Below the pieces are notes generated by a model that was given only the letters and a program-made list of their open reading frames with translations, was not told the origin of the DNA and ran no database searches. A stretch of DNA of 64,000 bases from Nitrospira sp. (GTDB lineage Bacteria; Nitrospirota; Nitrospiria; Nitrospirales; Nitrospiraceae), in the NCBI GenBank assembly GCA_029194675.1, contig JARFXP010000003.1:1-64000 (forward strand), written 5' to 3'. The position numbers and the translations under genes are program-made. This document shows positions 9,851 through 20,210 of the stretch, piece after piece. Position 1 is the first letter of the stretch. Every line of letters begins with the position of its first letter.

Positions 9851-9978
9851 GCAGCACCTATGAACCTTGAAAGAGGATAAGCTTGTCTTGAAGTGAGCCT
9901 TATCTTATTGCCCCAGATTGCCACGGTCCGCATCATCAGTTGATGAATTATGCCCCATCTGAGGTCCGTTCGGCATCC

Positions 9979-10221
9979 TTACACCGAGCCGAGGCAAGGG
10001 TAGGGCCAGAAAAAGTGGAGGTCTCGAATACCGGAAGTACGGAACCGGCAGCCGGATGGATCAGTATATTCAATGTCCGGCTCAGCCCGATCCTCCAGTG
10101 TGATACTGAAGGCCAACCGTTGGTCGTCCACATCCTTCACCTGCACGCGGACGATAGGGTCCTCAGGATACACAACGCTCAATGCCTTCAATCGTTCAAC
10201 GGCCGATCGTGTGAGCTTCAT
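9979..10221 (-). CDS. HesB/IscA-like small protein, perhaps internally deleted
   Basis: An 80-residue protein starting MKLTRSAVERLKAL, which matches the opening of A-type Fe-S carrier-like proteins (LT..A..R). A segment like VRVQVKDVDDQRLAFSITLED and a late GCRF element follow. The usual length is about 100 residues and the middle section seems missing; there is no C-terminal CxC pair. It may be a shortened non-functional copy or a divergent family. It stands alone upstream of the NtrC-type gene. Confidence 0.4.
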   Translation of the reverse strand: MKLTRSAVERLKALSVVYPEDPIVRVQVKDVDDQRLAFSITLEDRAEPDIEYTDPSGCRFRTSGIRDLHFFWPYPCLGSV

Positions 10222-10523
10222 GATCTATACTTTCACTTTGGACATGACCTACTCGTCACTAGAATGATCTGCGGTTCGCATTCAGCTTCTCACCGTTTTG
10301 TGTGGCACCGACTGATGAATCCAAGATAGCACAACATGTCTCATGGCCGCTTCAGCGCTCATGCATGATATACCGGCACGTATCGATCACCTGCACGTTG
10401 CTTCCGTCGGATTATCGATGTGCCAGCCTCTCCTACCGTCCAGGATTGACGCGGACAATGACGGTCCGCTGGTCGGCAATTGCGCCTCTTTCCACTCATT
10501 CCACTCACCTGTAGACTGAACAC

Positions 10524-10754
10524 ATGCTGTCTCCCAAAATCTCGACAGATAGGTGGTGGCTACGCGGCGTCATCGCACGATCAGTCGGCATCGTCGCCGT
10601 TGCCCTTGGGTTTGTCATGGGCATGTACGGACTCGATCGCCCTACCTCAGCCTGGCTTCCGACGGCGCTTGGGTTACTCGTGACCGGGGTGGTGGCCCAA
10701 GGCTATGGGCTGTACTGCTCGATCAAACGGGTGCGGCAATTGAACTCTCGATGA
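10524..10754 (+). CDS. Small two-helix membrane protein
   Basis: A 76-residue protein with a basic N-terminus and two hydrophobic helices (about residues 18-34 and 43-62) separated by a short DRPTSAW turn, ending in a basic tail. It looks like a small inner-membrane protein of unknown role. No family is recognised. The surrounding 10.2-11.8 kb contains several other small, partly broken genes. Confidence 0.5.
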   Translation: MLSPKISTDRWWLRGVIARSVGIVAVALGFVMGMYGLDRPTSAWLPTALGLLVTGVVAQGYGLYCSIKRVRQLNSR

Positions 10755-10855
10755 TGTTTCCCTCAACTCGCGTGATCCATGGTTCGCTGAGGTTGTGAGG
10801 AGCTCAACCTAATCTAGGCAAAATGGCTCAGGGACTTACGAAGGAAGGCGCGGGG

Positions 10856-11105
10856 ATGCACGTCGGAGCGTTGATGTGGTGTGTGCTCCTGCTAGGACTC
10901 ACCTCCGGCTGTGCGATTGGACAGGGTCCGCGCCATTGTGGGTGATGCGATGATCGGCATTGTCGCGGGAGGCTTGAATCTGGCGTTGCTAGGAACCGCC
11001 GGAGCCGCCATGCTGGAACTCCTCAAAACAGATGTCAATCTCATGAGTCAAGATCTCGAGCGGCTCATGCAAGAAATTCTTGTACAAGGTCACGGCGGAG
11101 GATAA
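10856..11105 (+). pseudogene. Small lipoprotein gene with a frameshift
   Basis: The frame from ATG 10856 encodes a lipoprotein signal (hydrophobic run then LTSGC) and stops at 10943-10945. The continuation is in another frame to 11105 (AIVGDAMIGIVAGGLNLALL, then an amphipathic Lys/Asp/Glu tail). A single shift near 10925 joins them into a roughly 80-residue protein. This is a broken gene or a sequence error. The function is unknown. Confidence 0.45.
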
Positions 11106-11213
11106 AGCCATTGTTCGTTCGCCCGGATGTGCCACTGACTGCTATGAAATGGCTCGTGGTACTTCTGAACCAGTACCTACCAGGCCTGGTGGGTGATCCT
11201 GACCTGTTGAAAC

Positions 11214-11257
11214 TGGTGAACCAGCTGGGACTCGAACCCATGCCCTCGCCTTAAAAG
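11214..11257 (-). repeat. Diverged 3' half of tRNA-Lys (old att site)
   Basis: On the plus strand the segment matches the 3' half of the intact tRNA-Lys at 31003-31078, from the CCA end to the anticodon loop (TTAAAAG), with about three substitutions and one missing base. It marks the outer left edge of the composite island. Its greater divergence, compared with the copy at 26952, suggests an older event. Confidence 0.7.
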
Positions 11258-11474
11258 GTCAAACATGTTGATTTCAGGAAGACTCGTTATTGCGATGGTT
11301 TCCCCAATTAGGCCTTAGATGCCGAACTGTATCATCATGAAACACTGACAACAGTGCCAACCCCTACTCAATAGCTTTCCCTGTTGTTTATTACTCCTCT
11401 TTATGTCATATAGTGCAACCCTTAGATCAATCTTACTTATGTATTCCAGCGGAGAGCAAACGAAGGAGGACGTT

Positions 11475-11775
11475 ATGATCAAAGTCCAGAGTCAGCTCGT
11501 CCAGCAGACGTTGGGGGCGCTAGCGCTCGTCCTATTTCTCGGTGCACTAGCGATGATCTGGCCCACCATCATTGCCTTATTACTCGGCGCACTACTGTTG
11601 CTCCAATCTTGCGGTGCCGAACAGGAGATTGCGGTGCTGTCGTGGACCGAGGTCGGTAATTTGCCGATCGTTTTTGCCTCTCTTCGGCGACCCGGTCTTC
11701 CGGCGATTCTTTCGTGACGAGTTCGAGCGGCGCGTTCGTCAGTCGAGCGCATTCCGCCATGATGGGATTGGCTAG
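11475..11775 (+). pseudogene. Small membrane protein gene, probably frameshifted
   Basis: ATG at 11475 follows a good ribosome binding site (AAGGAGGA at 11463-11470). The frame gives two adjacent hydrophobic helices and then TEVGNLPIVFASL before stopping at 11717. A more protein-like continuation (FGDPVFRRFFRDEFERR, to 11775) is in another frame. A single shift near 11685 would make one protein of about 100 residues. The family is not recognised. Confidence 0.4.
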
Positions 11776-12048
11776 AGGGTAATCATGAGCGCCGACGCGA
11801 AGGCTCGATTCTACGAGACGGTCGGAATGGGCGAGACAAACGTGACCATCAGCCGCCGGATGTGCTCGTCACGTGAACCTCGCTCCTCGCGGTTGTCGCG
11901 CAGCGTGAACCGATTCATCACGAACCGTGAGCAAGCATGCGGGTTAAGGCCGCATGGCTTGTCCTGTTAGCCTTCAGCCATTCCCTTATGCTCCGTAGAA
12001 TTCGATCCATCGTTCAGACTTGTAGCGCAAATTTGCACAGCCATCTCT

Positions 12049-12666
12049 TCAGGAAGGTTTAGGGAGGCAGCCTTCAATAAATTGGATCAAATCAGAAAAG
12101 ATTCCTTGGTCGGCCTGCTTCATGGCAGCAATGTATTGGGCCCGAACCTCGTGACCTTGAGGCATAAGGTGGATCTGGGGCCATTGTGGCAGGGAGTGTT
12201 GTCGGGAGTGAAGGAAAACGTCCGTGATCAGCCTTGCGTGTCTGCCATTCCCATTTCTGAATGGGTGAATCTTCGTCAGTCTATTCTGGAGCCGTGCGGC
12301 CGCTTCAAGGACTGACATCGTCGAGGTGGGATAGTCCCAGTAGAGAAAGTCGTCACACAGCAACCGAATCTGTTCCGGTATGAGATGCCAGTCAATGCCG
12401 ATGTTCAACGTATCCGTGCGGTACTTCCCCGCCCACTCCCATATTGAGCCGAACATGTCCCGGTGAACCTTACAGACAAAATAGTCTGTGAGCCATTGTT
12501 TGCCGCGTTTCTTTCTGCGAGCCTCAAAAATATATTTGTTATACGCAAGACTAATGGCGTCTGCCTCAACGGCATTCCTCTCTGATCGAGTAGCGAGATG
12601 TGTAGGGATAAGACCAGTGGTGTCGTCGCCGGGGGTTGACCCGGCTGGTTCTGTTTCATCCTTCAT
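12049..12666 (-). CDS. Fic-domain protein (mobile mystery protein B type)
   Basis: A Fic/DOC protein of 205 residues when started at ATG 12666. It carries the Fic motif HPFRNGNGRHAR (HxFx[D/E]GNGR form with N for D/E), whose His is the catalytic base for transfer of AMP or a related group to a protein target. An upstream IWEWAGKYR element is typical of the fold. It follows, by 11 bases, an XRE-type gene, the pairing known as mobile mystery proteins A and B of integrated elements. It probably acts as the toxin or effector of the pair. A start further upstream (12747) would overlap the partner gene and is less likely. Confidence 0.88.
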   Translation of the reverse strand: MKDETEPAGSTPGDDTTGLIPTHLATRSERNAVEADAISLAYNKYIFEARRKKRGKQWLTDYFVCKVHRDMFGSIWEWAGKYRTDTLNIGIDWHLIPEQIRLLCDDFLYWDYPTSTMSVLEAAARLQNRLTKIHPFRNGNGRHARLITDVFLHSRQHSLPQWPQIHLMPQGHEVRAQYIAAMKQADQGIFSDLIQFIEGCLPKPS

Positions 12667-12676
12667 CGGTACAGAA

Positions 12677-13126
12677 CTATATGTGTTTTCGCCGGCTACG
12701 GAGAATATCGTCCGTGCGTTTCTCAAGCAGCCGTCTGAATATTTCATTGTCGGGTGCTTGATCTTCGAGTGCCATGGTTCCCATGGTGTGTTTGAGGTGC
12801 TTTAGAGCCACCGTGCGTGCCCGACCTCGGAGTAGTTCTTCAAGAGGTTTCTCCAGTCGTGGCTCAATATTCAGATCGCACCAGAGACCTTGGTAGATTC
12901 GTCGGAGTGTGCCTACTTGGGGATCGACTCTTCCAGACTCAATTGCGGCGAGGTTAGGCTGGGTAATATGCGCGCGCTTGGCCAGTTCAGTCTGGGTCAT
13001 TCTAAGTCGATTACGCAGAATGCGTATCCAGTCTCCGGGCGTGCGGTTACTCGGCTCGGTTGCGTCTTGAACCTGAAGGTGCGAGAGGGCAATGTCATCG
13101 ATAATCGTGCCGGGTTTTAGCTTCAT
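12677..13126 (-). CDS. XRE-family regulator (mobile mystery protein A type)
   Basis: A 149-residue protein with a helix-turn-helix at about residues 34-90 (LRMTQTELAKRAHITQPNLA ... IESGRV). A following segment contains the MGTMALEDQAP element seen in mobile mystery protein A. It is the first gene of the pair with the Fic protein and probably represses the pair through the palindromes just upstream. Its C-terminus (SRRKHI) ends 11 bases before the Fic start. Confidence 0.85.
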   Translation of the reverse strand: MKLKPGTIIDDIALSHLQVQDATEPSNRTPGDWIRILRNRLRMTQTELAKRAHITQPNLAAIESGRVDPQVGTLRRIYQGLWCDLNIEPRLEKPLEELLRGRARTVALKHLKHTMGTMALEDQAPDNEIFRRLLEKRTDDILRSRRKHI

Positions 13127-13169
13127 GGTGCCTTTTTATACCCCATACGATATCAAATCAACTAATAAT

Positions 13170-13307
13170 ATACTGTTAACAGTATTTAATTTAACAAACC
13201 TATATCGTAAACAGAATAATACATTTCGTAACGTATTGAAATCAATACATAGTTATAGTATCCAATGTACCCTGTAGGGTGCGTTAACTCCATAAGTACA
13301 ATACTTA
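13170..13307. promoter_or_regulatory. AT-rich control region with four palindromes
   Basis: Within 140 bases of sequence far richer in A and T than its surroundings are a perfect 16-bp palindrome ATACTGTTAACAGTAT (13170-13185), GTATTGAAATCAATAC (13233-13248, 7-bp arms), ACCCTGTAGGGT (13269-13280) and TAAGTACAATACTTA (13293-13307). The first lies about 44 bases upstream of the XRE gene start. They are likely operators of that regulator. Part of the region may also serve as a recombination or nick site. Confidence 0.5.
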
Positions 13308-13385
13308 CGCTGGTTTGTCATATCGGCAGCATACATGGGATGAGGGAAACCCCCGGAAGGCTGGAGGCTTCCCAAGGAAGACCGT

Positions 13386-13630
13386 TCAGCGCTTCAGTGT
13401 GTGAGCGGTGATCCACTCCTTCGCCTCGAAGGCGACATTCATGAGCGCCTCAAGGTCATTGAGGCCAAAGAAATCCCGTTGCGCCATTCACCGGACTCAT
13501 CCTTGAACGGCCGCGAAAAGGTCACTGAGTAGAACAGGCTCTTCTCGCTGACATTCTGCCAGATGGTGGCCTTGATGTTGCCGCAGCGCAGCGTGGTTGC
13601 CGGTCATTTGGATGAATGGTTGGTCGCCAT
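13386..13630 (-). pseudogene. Decayed small mobile-element gene
   Basis: An ATG at 13630 follows a strong AAGGAGG site but meets TGA after eight codons. Protein-like sequence continues in another frame (LRCGNIKATIWQNVSEK, FYSVTFSRPFKDESGEWRNG) and, after a second shift, in a third (FGLNDLEALMNVAFEAKEWI). Two frameshifts have therefore broken a gene of about 80 codons. A GNIKATIW stretch also appears in the decayed gene at 28055-28405, in the other insertion. The function is unknown. Confidence 0.55.
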
Positions 13631-13936
13631 GATGTTTCCTCCTTAGTGTGAAATGAAGGTGACTCTCTCACGGGAGAAGGAGAGGCACCGCCCAGGTCAT
13701 GGAGGGAACGCGAGGTAAAGCCTGGAACCGGGGGACCGGAGAGGGACAAGCAGCGAGAGTGATAGGTTCACTGGCGCGAGCGATGCGTTTCGCAGGTGCT
13801 AGCCGGTCGACAATCGCCAGAGGCGACCAAAACATCCTATGACAATGTGATGCAGAATGGGCGGTTGCCTTCAGAACAAGTCCCGGTACATTTATACTGG
13901 TACATTGTGGTCTCATTCGAGACTCACGGTTAACAT

Positions 13937-16900
13937 CTACTCCTCTTCAAATCCCTGACTCATAAACTTCAACGTTCTACCGTTCTCAGTGACCGTACGC
14001 ACGACGTTGTCCGGCGCCCCGTTCGGAATCTCGGCTTCGATCTCCAGGGTCACCTTCACGTCAGAGCCCATCAGACCGACAAGATGCGAGATCACTTCAT
14101 CGGCGATCCGACCAGCGTCCCGGCCAACGCGGGTTGGGTCGAGGTTCACGCTGCCGTGAAAACGTTTTGGTGCTCGCGGGCCTTTGGTCGTCGGAGTCCC
14201 GCCCGTTGCAGGTCCAGCCGCTCCACCGGTCGCGCCGGTTTCTACTTCAATTCCTCCTTGTCCTGGCGTAGCAGGAGTGGTCTTGGAATCGGCCTCCTGC
14301 TGCTGGAATGCCACTTCGGGTCGAACGAGCAATCCAGGATCGGCACTCGCGATAAAAACCGATTGGCCACAACGGAGACCACGATAGCAGCCGGCGGCTT
14401 CATCAAAACTGTCCGCATAGGCAAAGGACTCCTGATGCCATAGGAGCAGTCCTAGGCCACTTCGAATCGATTCGAGTAAAACCTCTGGACTCTTCAATCG
14501 CGGCAGATAGAGATAGCGAGCGAAATCTTCGACCAGTTGTCTGACAGGCACATGATTCTTGCCTCGCCAGAGAGGAATGCGATCCATCTCCAATCGCAGC
14601 ACTGTCGGACCATACACGCCCAATAGTCCATCCTTCCCCAGCTTTCTACTGGCGCGCACAGCAAGTGCGTCACTCCCGGACAACCGGATGGCCTGCCATT
14701 CCACAGACGCTTGCGGGTTTGACTGACCTGGCACCAGAAGCCATTGATAGGTTTCCGGTATACGTGCCGACACGACACCGTCGGCTGCGGCTAATTGATT
14801 TTCTGCTTGCTTGACTTGGTGAGGATCAAGATTGAGAGACTCCTTCTCGGCGAGAATGGTGTCCCATGCGAGATAGCGCCGCACGGCTTCATCCAAGTCT
14901 TGGAGCCGAACCTGGTCAGCCGCGAGGAAGATGAGCGTATTGCGGAAGAGCCTCGGGGTATTGCCCCTCGAATCTAAGATGGTTTTGGCAGCAACCTCGG
15001 CAGGATTTCCCGGCTGTTTGCTGTACGGATGCTCAATCACAAGCACGACGAGCCGTGCATCCAGATCATCGGGCACATCCTGGCCGGACTCAGGCATGGG
15101 ATGCACACGGACAAAGTCACCAGTCTTGCGAAGGTCTTCACGAAGCCGTCGATCAAGCTCATGCGTCACCTTGTCGGGATTGCGCTTGAGCTGCTCGGCC
15201 CGATCCTCAGCCAGCTTCGTGACCGTCGGCTGTGTCGAGTACCAGTAACGGGCTCCGTCCTGGTACAGATAGGTTGCCGCGCTGCTCAACCGTCGCAACG
15301 CATCGCCAAAGATGTTGGGCGACTCACCTGGCACCACACAGCCCAGTTTCACACGACGATCTTCAATGCCACGATTCGCAGCTGTGGCGGTCGGAGCGGA
15401 TCCGAGATAAATCGTGCGCGCCACACGTCGCCCGGCAGCATACTTCCCAAGATTGGGCACGTCGTTATCCAGGCGAAGCGGCAAGGCACTGGGACCATCC
15501 ACATCTTTCTCGATCACCGGCACCCAGTTGTCGGACAGATAGCGCGTCAATTCGAACTGAACGCGCGGATCGTCGATCGGGATATTGGAAGGAAGAATCA
15601 GCGGATTCCGGTCCCCTTTTTCCCAGAGACTATGGATCACCGAAGCCATAAGACGCAGCACGCCGCGTGTCCGCTGAAACTTCACTAGGGTGGACCAGTC
15701 CGTGTAGAGCCGATCAAAGATTTCTGGATGGATGGGGTAGGCGGCCTTGAGGCGCTTCTCGTAGTCGGAGTCGCGGCACTCGGGCGGAAACTCAGCGGCC
15801 TGGGTCGAATACAGATCGAAGAAGGCCTTCGCGACCGTATCGCGGGCGACATACTGACTCTTTTCGACCAGCGGTTCGAACAATCGCCGCCGGACGATTT
15901 CGAACCCTTCTTCCGCACTCGCCGGCCGCCATGAAGACTCCACCCGTCCCACCACGTTGCGTAATCGGTCCAAGGCTTCGCGTCCGCGCTGGCCGCCCAC
16001 TTCCACGTCATCCGCCTGGGTGTGGGGCGAGCCGGCCGTATCGGATGCCGGGAGACTGATCACAAGCAGACAGTGCTTCGCGAGTTTCGCGGACTCGGTG
16101 AGCACCTGTGCAAAGGTGAACTGCGTCTCGAAGCCGCCCGCCGGGAGATCGCTTTGGTCGTGGAGTTGCCGTGCATAGGCCACCCACTCATCGATCAGAA
16201 TGAGGCAAGGGCCATACTCTTTGAATAGTTCCCGCAGCACATCGCCGGGGCTGGTTGCCCGTTCATCGTCGGCCTGAAGTCGCTTGAACGCCTTCTTCGC
16301 TTCCTTCACCCCTCCCGCCGCATGCCCCAGTTGCCAGGCGAGTTCGCCCCACAATGTTCGAACAACTGTTCCGTCAGATTTTACGACTGGATTCCCCGGT
16401 GAGATCCGGTTGCCCACCAGTACTATGCGCTTGACGGTCGGGAGCTTCGCAACCCCAGCATCCTTCAGCACCGTGTCGATGCCAAGGAGTTCGTTCGGCG
16501 CAGTTCCAGAGACCAGATGATAGAGCGCCAGCATCGAGTGCGTCTTCCCACCGCCGAAATTGGTCTGGAGCTGCACCACCGGATCGCCGCCTGTGCCAGT
16601 TAACCGTTGCACCGCGCCGACTAGCAATTTCTTCAAACTGTCGGTCAGGTAAGTCCGGCGGAAGAACTCCACCGGCTTCCGATACTCATCCGACCCTTCG
16701 CCAATGTGGACTTGCCACAGATCCGCAGCAAACTCGGCTTGTTGATATCGCCCACTCGCGACATCTTTGTGAGGAGTGACGACCTCACGCCAAGGCGTCA
16801 GTCCACCCGTGGCCTGGCTTTCGATGGCAGTCCCAACACTCTTACGCTTCTCGGTCCGCACCTGTTCATCGAAGCGCACACGCAAGAGTTCCATTTTCAT

Positions 16901-17302
16901 CTTCTCGACGTCGTCGGCTTGTGATGCAGAGACTGCCGTCAGTAACCGAGCAGCAGAATCAAGCGCGCGGTACGTGTCGTCGCCTGAAAAGGGATTCTGA
17001 TGGGCCCACTTGTTCCGGACATCGCGCAATTCGCTCACGAGCGACCGTTCTGCCTGGCCCAGCGTCTTGCGAAAGACGAGCTGCCATTGGTTCCACATCA
17101 CGGCCAGAAGCGCGGCCACGTCCTAACGGGGTTTGTCTTCCGTTCCGAACAGATTGGATTGTGTCTCTCGGACCGACGCCTTGACTTGCTCAAACCAGAG
17201 TTGCGCGTGCTGCGCCTTCATCTCGCGCTCGACAAAGAGCTGTAGCCCTTCTTTGAGTAAGTCCAAGGCTTTCCCGATACGTTCGTGGTTGGTAATGGCC
17301 AT
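13937..17302 (-). CDS. DUF499 ATPase with HEPN-like N-terminus, interrupted by an amber codon
   Basis: The long frame of about 1060 residues opens only after a TAG at 17123-17125. The true family start is ATG 17302, four bases after the methyltransferase gene stop (MAITNHERIGKALDLLKEGL), in frame with the rest; the TAG is codon 60. After it come ERSLVSELRDVRNKWAHQ (an Rx4H pattern as in HEPN nucleases of the Swt1-like group), Walker A FGGGKTHS (about residue 250), and ILIDEWVAY as Walker B. DUF499 proteins are large ATPases found beside DUF1156 methyltransferases in anti-phage gene clusters. With the TAG, translation would need read-through or restart at GTG 17119, removing the first 61 residues. 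It could be inactivated, or the base may be an error. Confidence 0.85.
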
Positions 17303-17305
17303 CGT

Positions 17306-20197
17306 TTAGTCCTCAGTCTCTTCAAACAATCCTGACTGTGCCTTCTGCGGTTTGCTGCCCTCTCGCGCCAGCCGGATGATCTCCGGCCAGCTTTGGACGA
17401 GGGCGTTGTAAGACAGCGCCTCGGCTGAGCGTTTCTTACGTTCGCACAGTGTGTAGAGGCGATAGGATAGTTCACGGGCTGTCTCGGCTTTGCTCCCAAG
17501 CTTTGCAACGAGTTCGGCCGCTGCGCCCTCGCCGCCGGCTTCCAGTATACGAATCAGATGATGAACCATTTCCCAATTGGTCAACCGTTTATCTGTGGTT
17601 GGGTCCCAATCACCGGGCAACTCTGATGGCTTGAGCAATCTGACCTTCCCACCCTTCGAATTAATGATCCCGGCCTCAACTAACCCCGAGACGCTTGTAT
17701 TCTTTGCCTTCGAGAGAGTTTCAGCCACGCCGTATTCGCCAGGAGTAAAGCCAAACTGTTCAAACCATGCCAGCGACCATCGACTGTCCGCGTCGAAGTC
17801 GCCTTCCTGCTCTGCCAGCGCTTCGTCAAGGATCTGATTGATGAGCGCCAGCGCCTCACGCACAGACAGTGGCTTACCCTCGGCGTCGAGCACCTTCCCA
17901 TAGCGGGTGTAGACTGCCATGCCCGGCCCAATTGCCGCCTGAGCCAGATCCACCGGCGCGATGTTGCCGGCTTGCAGATGCGCGAGCGACTGAGGCAATT
18001 CAGCCTTCAGGGCACTGACGAATTCGCGGCGGGTGGCGGTGGGAGCGTTCGCCGCGCGCGGTCGACAGACGAGAACAATGCTGGAGGCGAGGGCGTTGGT
18101 TCCCGAGCCAATCATGCGGTTGCTCAACTCGGTCCGCATGGGCCATGTCCCACTGATACCGAGGCCAGCCTCAATGACGGCAGCAAGGAAGGTGTCCCAT
18201 CCGGTGTTGGTCATGCCCTCATCACCGTCGCTCTCCGACTGTTTGAAGGCGTAATAGATCGTAACGGGAAAACCTGGATGTGTCTGCTCCGCAAGCCGAT
18301 GCATGGCCTGCGTCATGCCATTGAGGAAGAACGCCTCAGCCTTCTCCTTGCTGCCATGACGGTAGGGTGTCGCGACTAACTCTTCAGTCTTCGGTGCCGC
18401 CAACGTAGAAAAGAGGTCGGGAAATATCTCTTTCAGTGAGCGACGCAGCCAAACATAGAAGAAGTCTGACAAGTCAGCATAGCCGATGTTGTCGTAATAG
18501 GGCGGATCAGTCGAGAGGACCTTGTTTATAGATATAGCCTGACTTACAGCGTCAGCTTGTTGTACATAACCATGTCCGCTTGTAACCTTACCTGACGCTT
18601 CCAGATTATCTGCGGAATACTTCACCGCATTTTTCCAACAAATAGCCGAATTACCCAACACGTCTGATTCTGGAAAATCCCAAGTCATTGGAAGTGCTTG
18701 GCGCTTATAGCTTTGCATGACTTGCTCACCAGAAGGTTTCCAAGTGGCAATCGAGCTGTTGTAGTCAGCCAAACGGTCAATAGCAAAGGCAAGGTACACG
18801 GCCACAGCATCTGCATAAGCCGCCGGACCGATCCCACAGAATTGCAGAGGCTTGCCGTCGTCGACTAAGCCATTGGCCAACACATCTTGTTTAATTCGTT
18901 TCCGCGCTTCCCCCAGAATGTCGGAAAGTGTCGTCAGCGCCACCAGTTGCCGAGGCGTGAAGAGGTCGCCGTAAGTGGTCAGGCCGTATTGAACGGTCCA
19001 GAAGTTTCTTGGATCGTCTGGCAATGACGATTCTGGCCGCCAATCAGGCTTCGCCCTGGCCGCTGCCGCCTGATGCTCCGGTGTCGGTTCGAGATAGACT
19101 CGGCCACGATCCCCTTCGGCGACGATCGCCATGAGTCGCGCGCCGATGCGCCCGGCCCTGCCCTCGGCTTTTATGTAATCGGGCGCAATCGGCGAATCCG
19201 AGATCAGACAGCAGAAGTTCGCGCCGCGAGACAGCTTCGTTCCATTCTTCGCAGCCTCTGCATCTTTCGGCTTGCCCATCCTCACCGTGAATCGATAGTT
19301 ACCACGCTCGATTATCGGCTCGACATAGGCCTCCTTGCCCGTCTTGGTCGAAAGCATAAAGGTCGAGGCGAGTGGTACATCGACATTCGTGAAGGCAGGA
19401 TTGGGGCTCTTAACCGTCCGTGCCCAGAGCCAGGCGATCACGGTGAGCTTCCGACCGACGTAAGGCTTCAGGTCCGGCCTGTCCTTGGCCATTTCTTTGA
19501 TGACTTCAATTTTCGGGTACAGATGGCCAATGCGTTTCTCTGCCTCATCACGCATCCACTTGCCATAGTAGCGCACGTCCTCGGCTAACCCTTCAGCACC
19601 GTGCCATTCCTTCTTGAAGAGCGTCTTGTCCTTCCGCGATTCGGGATTCACTGGCGGCTTGCTGGCGAACTTCGGCGGGATCTCGATCATTGCTTTATTA
19701 ATCAGCACCGCGACCGGATTCAGGTCGCTGGCGTAGGACTCCAAGCCAAGGCGCTGTGCTTCGAGTGGTAGTGATCCACCCCCAGCAAATGGGTCGTGAA
19801 ATGGCGGCAGCTTATTACGATTGAATAAGTTTTTAGCATTTGGATGCTCCGCATTCTCCGCACAAGCCCGGCGCCAGCTTTGCCAAATCTCATCGCGGAC
19901 TGCTTGTAGCACCTTCTCGTTCGTCGTGTTCTCCCATTGCACAAGATCTTCGATGATCTTGAACAAACGTTGCCGTTCTTTCTCCTGTTTCTTCTCCGTC
20001 GGAAACAGGTCCGGCAGCGATGACGGATCATCCACCATCTGGGCAAAGACTACTGCTCTGGCAGCAGCGAGTGGGCGCTGCGCCCACCACTTGTGAAGGG
20101 CGGATGGATTGCCTCGATAAATGAAGCTCTCTCGGACGGAAGCTTTGTTAATCGCCTCCAGTGGAAGAGCCACTTCGATGAGTTTCTTACGAATCAT
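17306..20197 (-). CDS. DUF1156-type DNA methyltransferase
   Basis: A 963-residue protein when started at ATG 20197. The family signature WWAQRPLAAARAV is near residues 37-49, the SAM-binding DPFAGGG motif near 135-141, and the catalytic DPPYYDNIGYADLSDFF motif near 563. The DPPY form points to amino-group methylation of DNA. A start at 20272 is possible but would overlap the DUF262 gene by 62 bases, and family members begin close to IRKKLIEVALPLEAIN. It is followed directly by the DUF499 gene. In this cluster it presumably marks self DNA while the helicase, DUF262 and DUF499 proteins act on unmarked DNA; that role is inferred from context. Confidence 0.9.
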   Translation of the reverse strand: MIRKKLIEVALPLEAINKASVRESFIYRGNPSALHKWWAQRPLAAARAVVFAQMVDDPSSLPDLFPTEKKQEKERQRLFKIIEDLVQWENTTNEKVLQAVRDEIWQSWRRACAENAEHPNAKNLFNRNKLPPFHDPFAGGGSLPLEAQRLGLESYASDLNPVAVLINKAMIEIPPKFASKPPVNPESRKDKTLFKKEWHGAEGLAEDVRYYGKWMRDEAEKRIGHLYPKIEVIKEMAKDRPDLKPYVGRKLTVIAWLWARTVKSPNPAFTNVDVPLASTFMLSTKTGKEAYVEPIIERGNYRFTVRMGKPKDAEAAKNGTKLSRGANFCCLISDSPIAPDYIKAEGRAGRIGARLMAIVAEGDRGRVYLEPTPEHQAAAARAKPDWRPESSLPDDPRNFWTVQYGLTTYGDLFTPRQLVALTTLSDILGEARKRIKQDVLANGLVDDGKPLQFCGIGPAAYADAVAVYLAFAIDRLADYNSSIATWKPSGEQVMQSYKRQALPMTWDFPESDVLGNSAICWKNAVKYSADNLEASGKVTSGHGYVQQADAVSQAISINKVLSTDPPYYDNIGYADLSDFFYVWLRRSLKEIFPDLFSTLAAPKTEELVATPYRHGSKEKAEAFFLNGMTQAMHRLAEQTHPGFPVTIYYAFKQSESDGDEGMTNTGWDTFLAAVIEAGLGISGTWPMRTELSNRMIGSGTNALASSIVLVCRPRAANAPTATRREFVSALKAELPQSLAHLQAGNIAPVDLAQAAIGPGMAVYTRYGKVLDAEGKPLSVREALALINQILDEALAEQEGDFDADSRWSLAWFEQFGFTPGEYGVAETLSKAKNTSVSGLVEAGIINSKGGKVRLLKPSELPGDWDPTTDKRLTNWEMVHHLIRILEAGGEGAAAELVAKLGSKAETARELSYRLYTLCERKKRSAEALSYNALVQSWPEIIRLAREGSKPQKAQSGLFEETED

Positions 20198-20210
20198 CTG
20201 ATGATCGCTA

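Noticed and set aside
10791-10811. Short hairpin AGGTTG...CAACCT after the small membrane protein gene
   Set aside because: The stem is only about six pairs and no T-run follows, so a terminator call is not supported.
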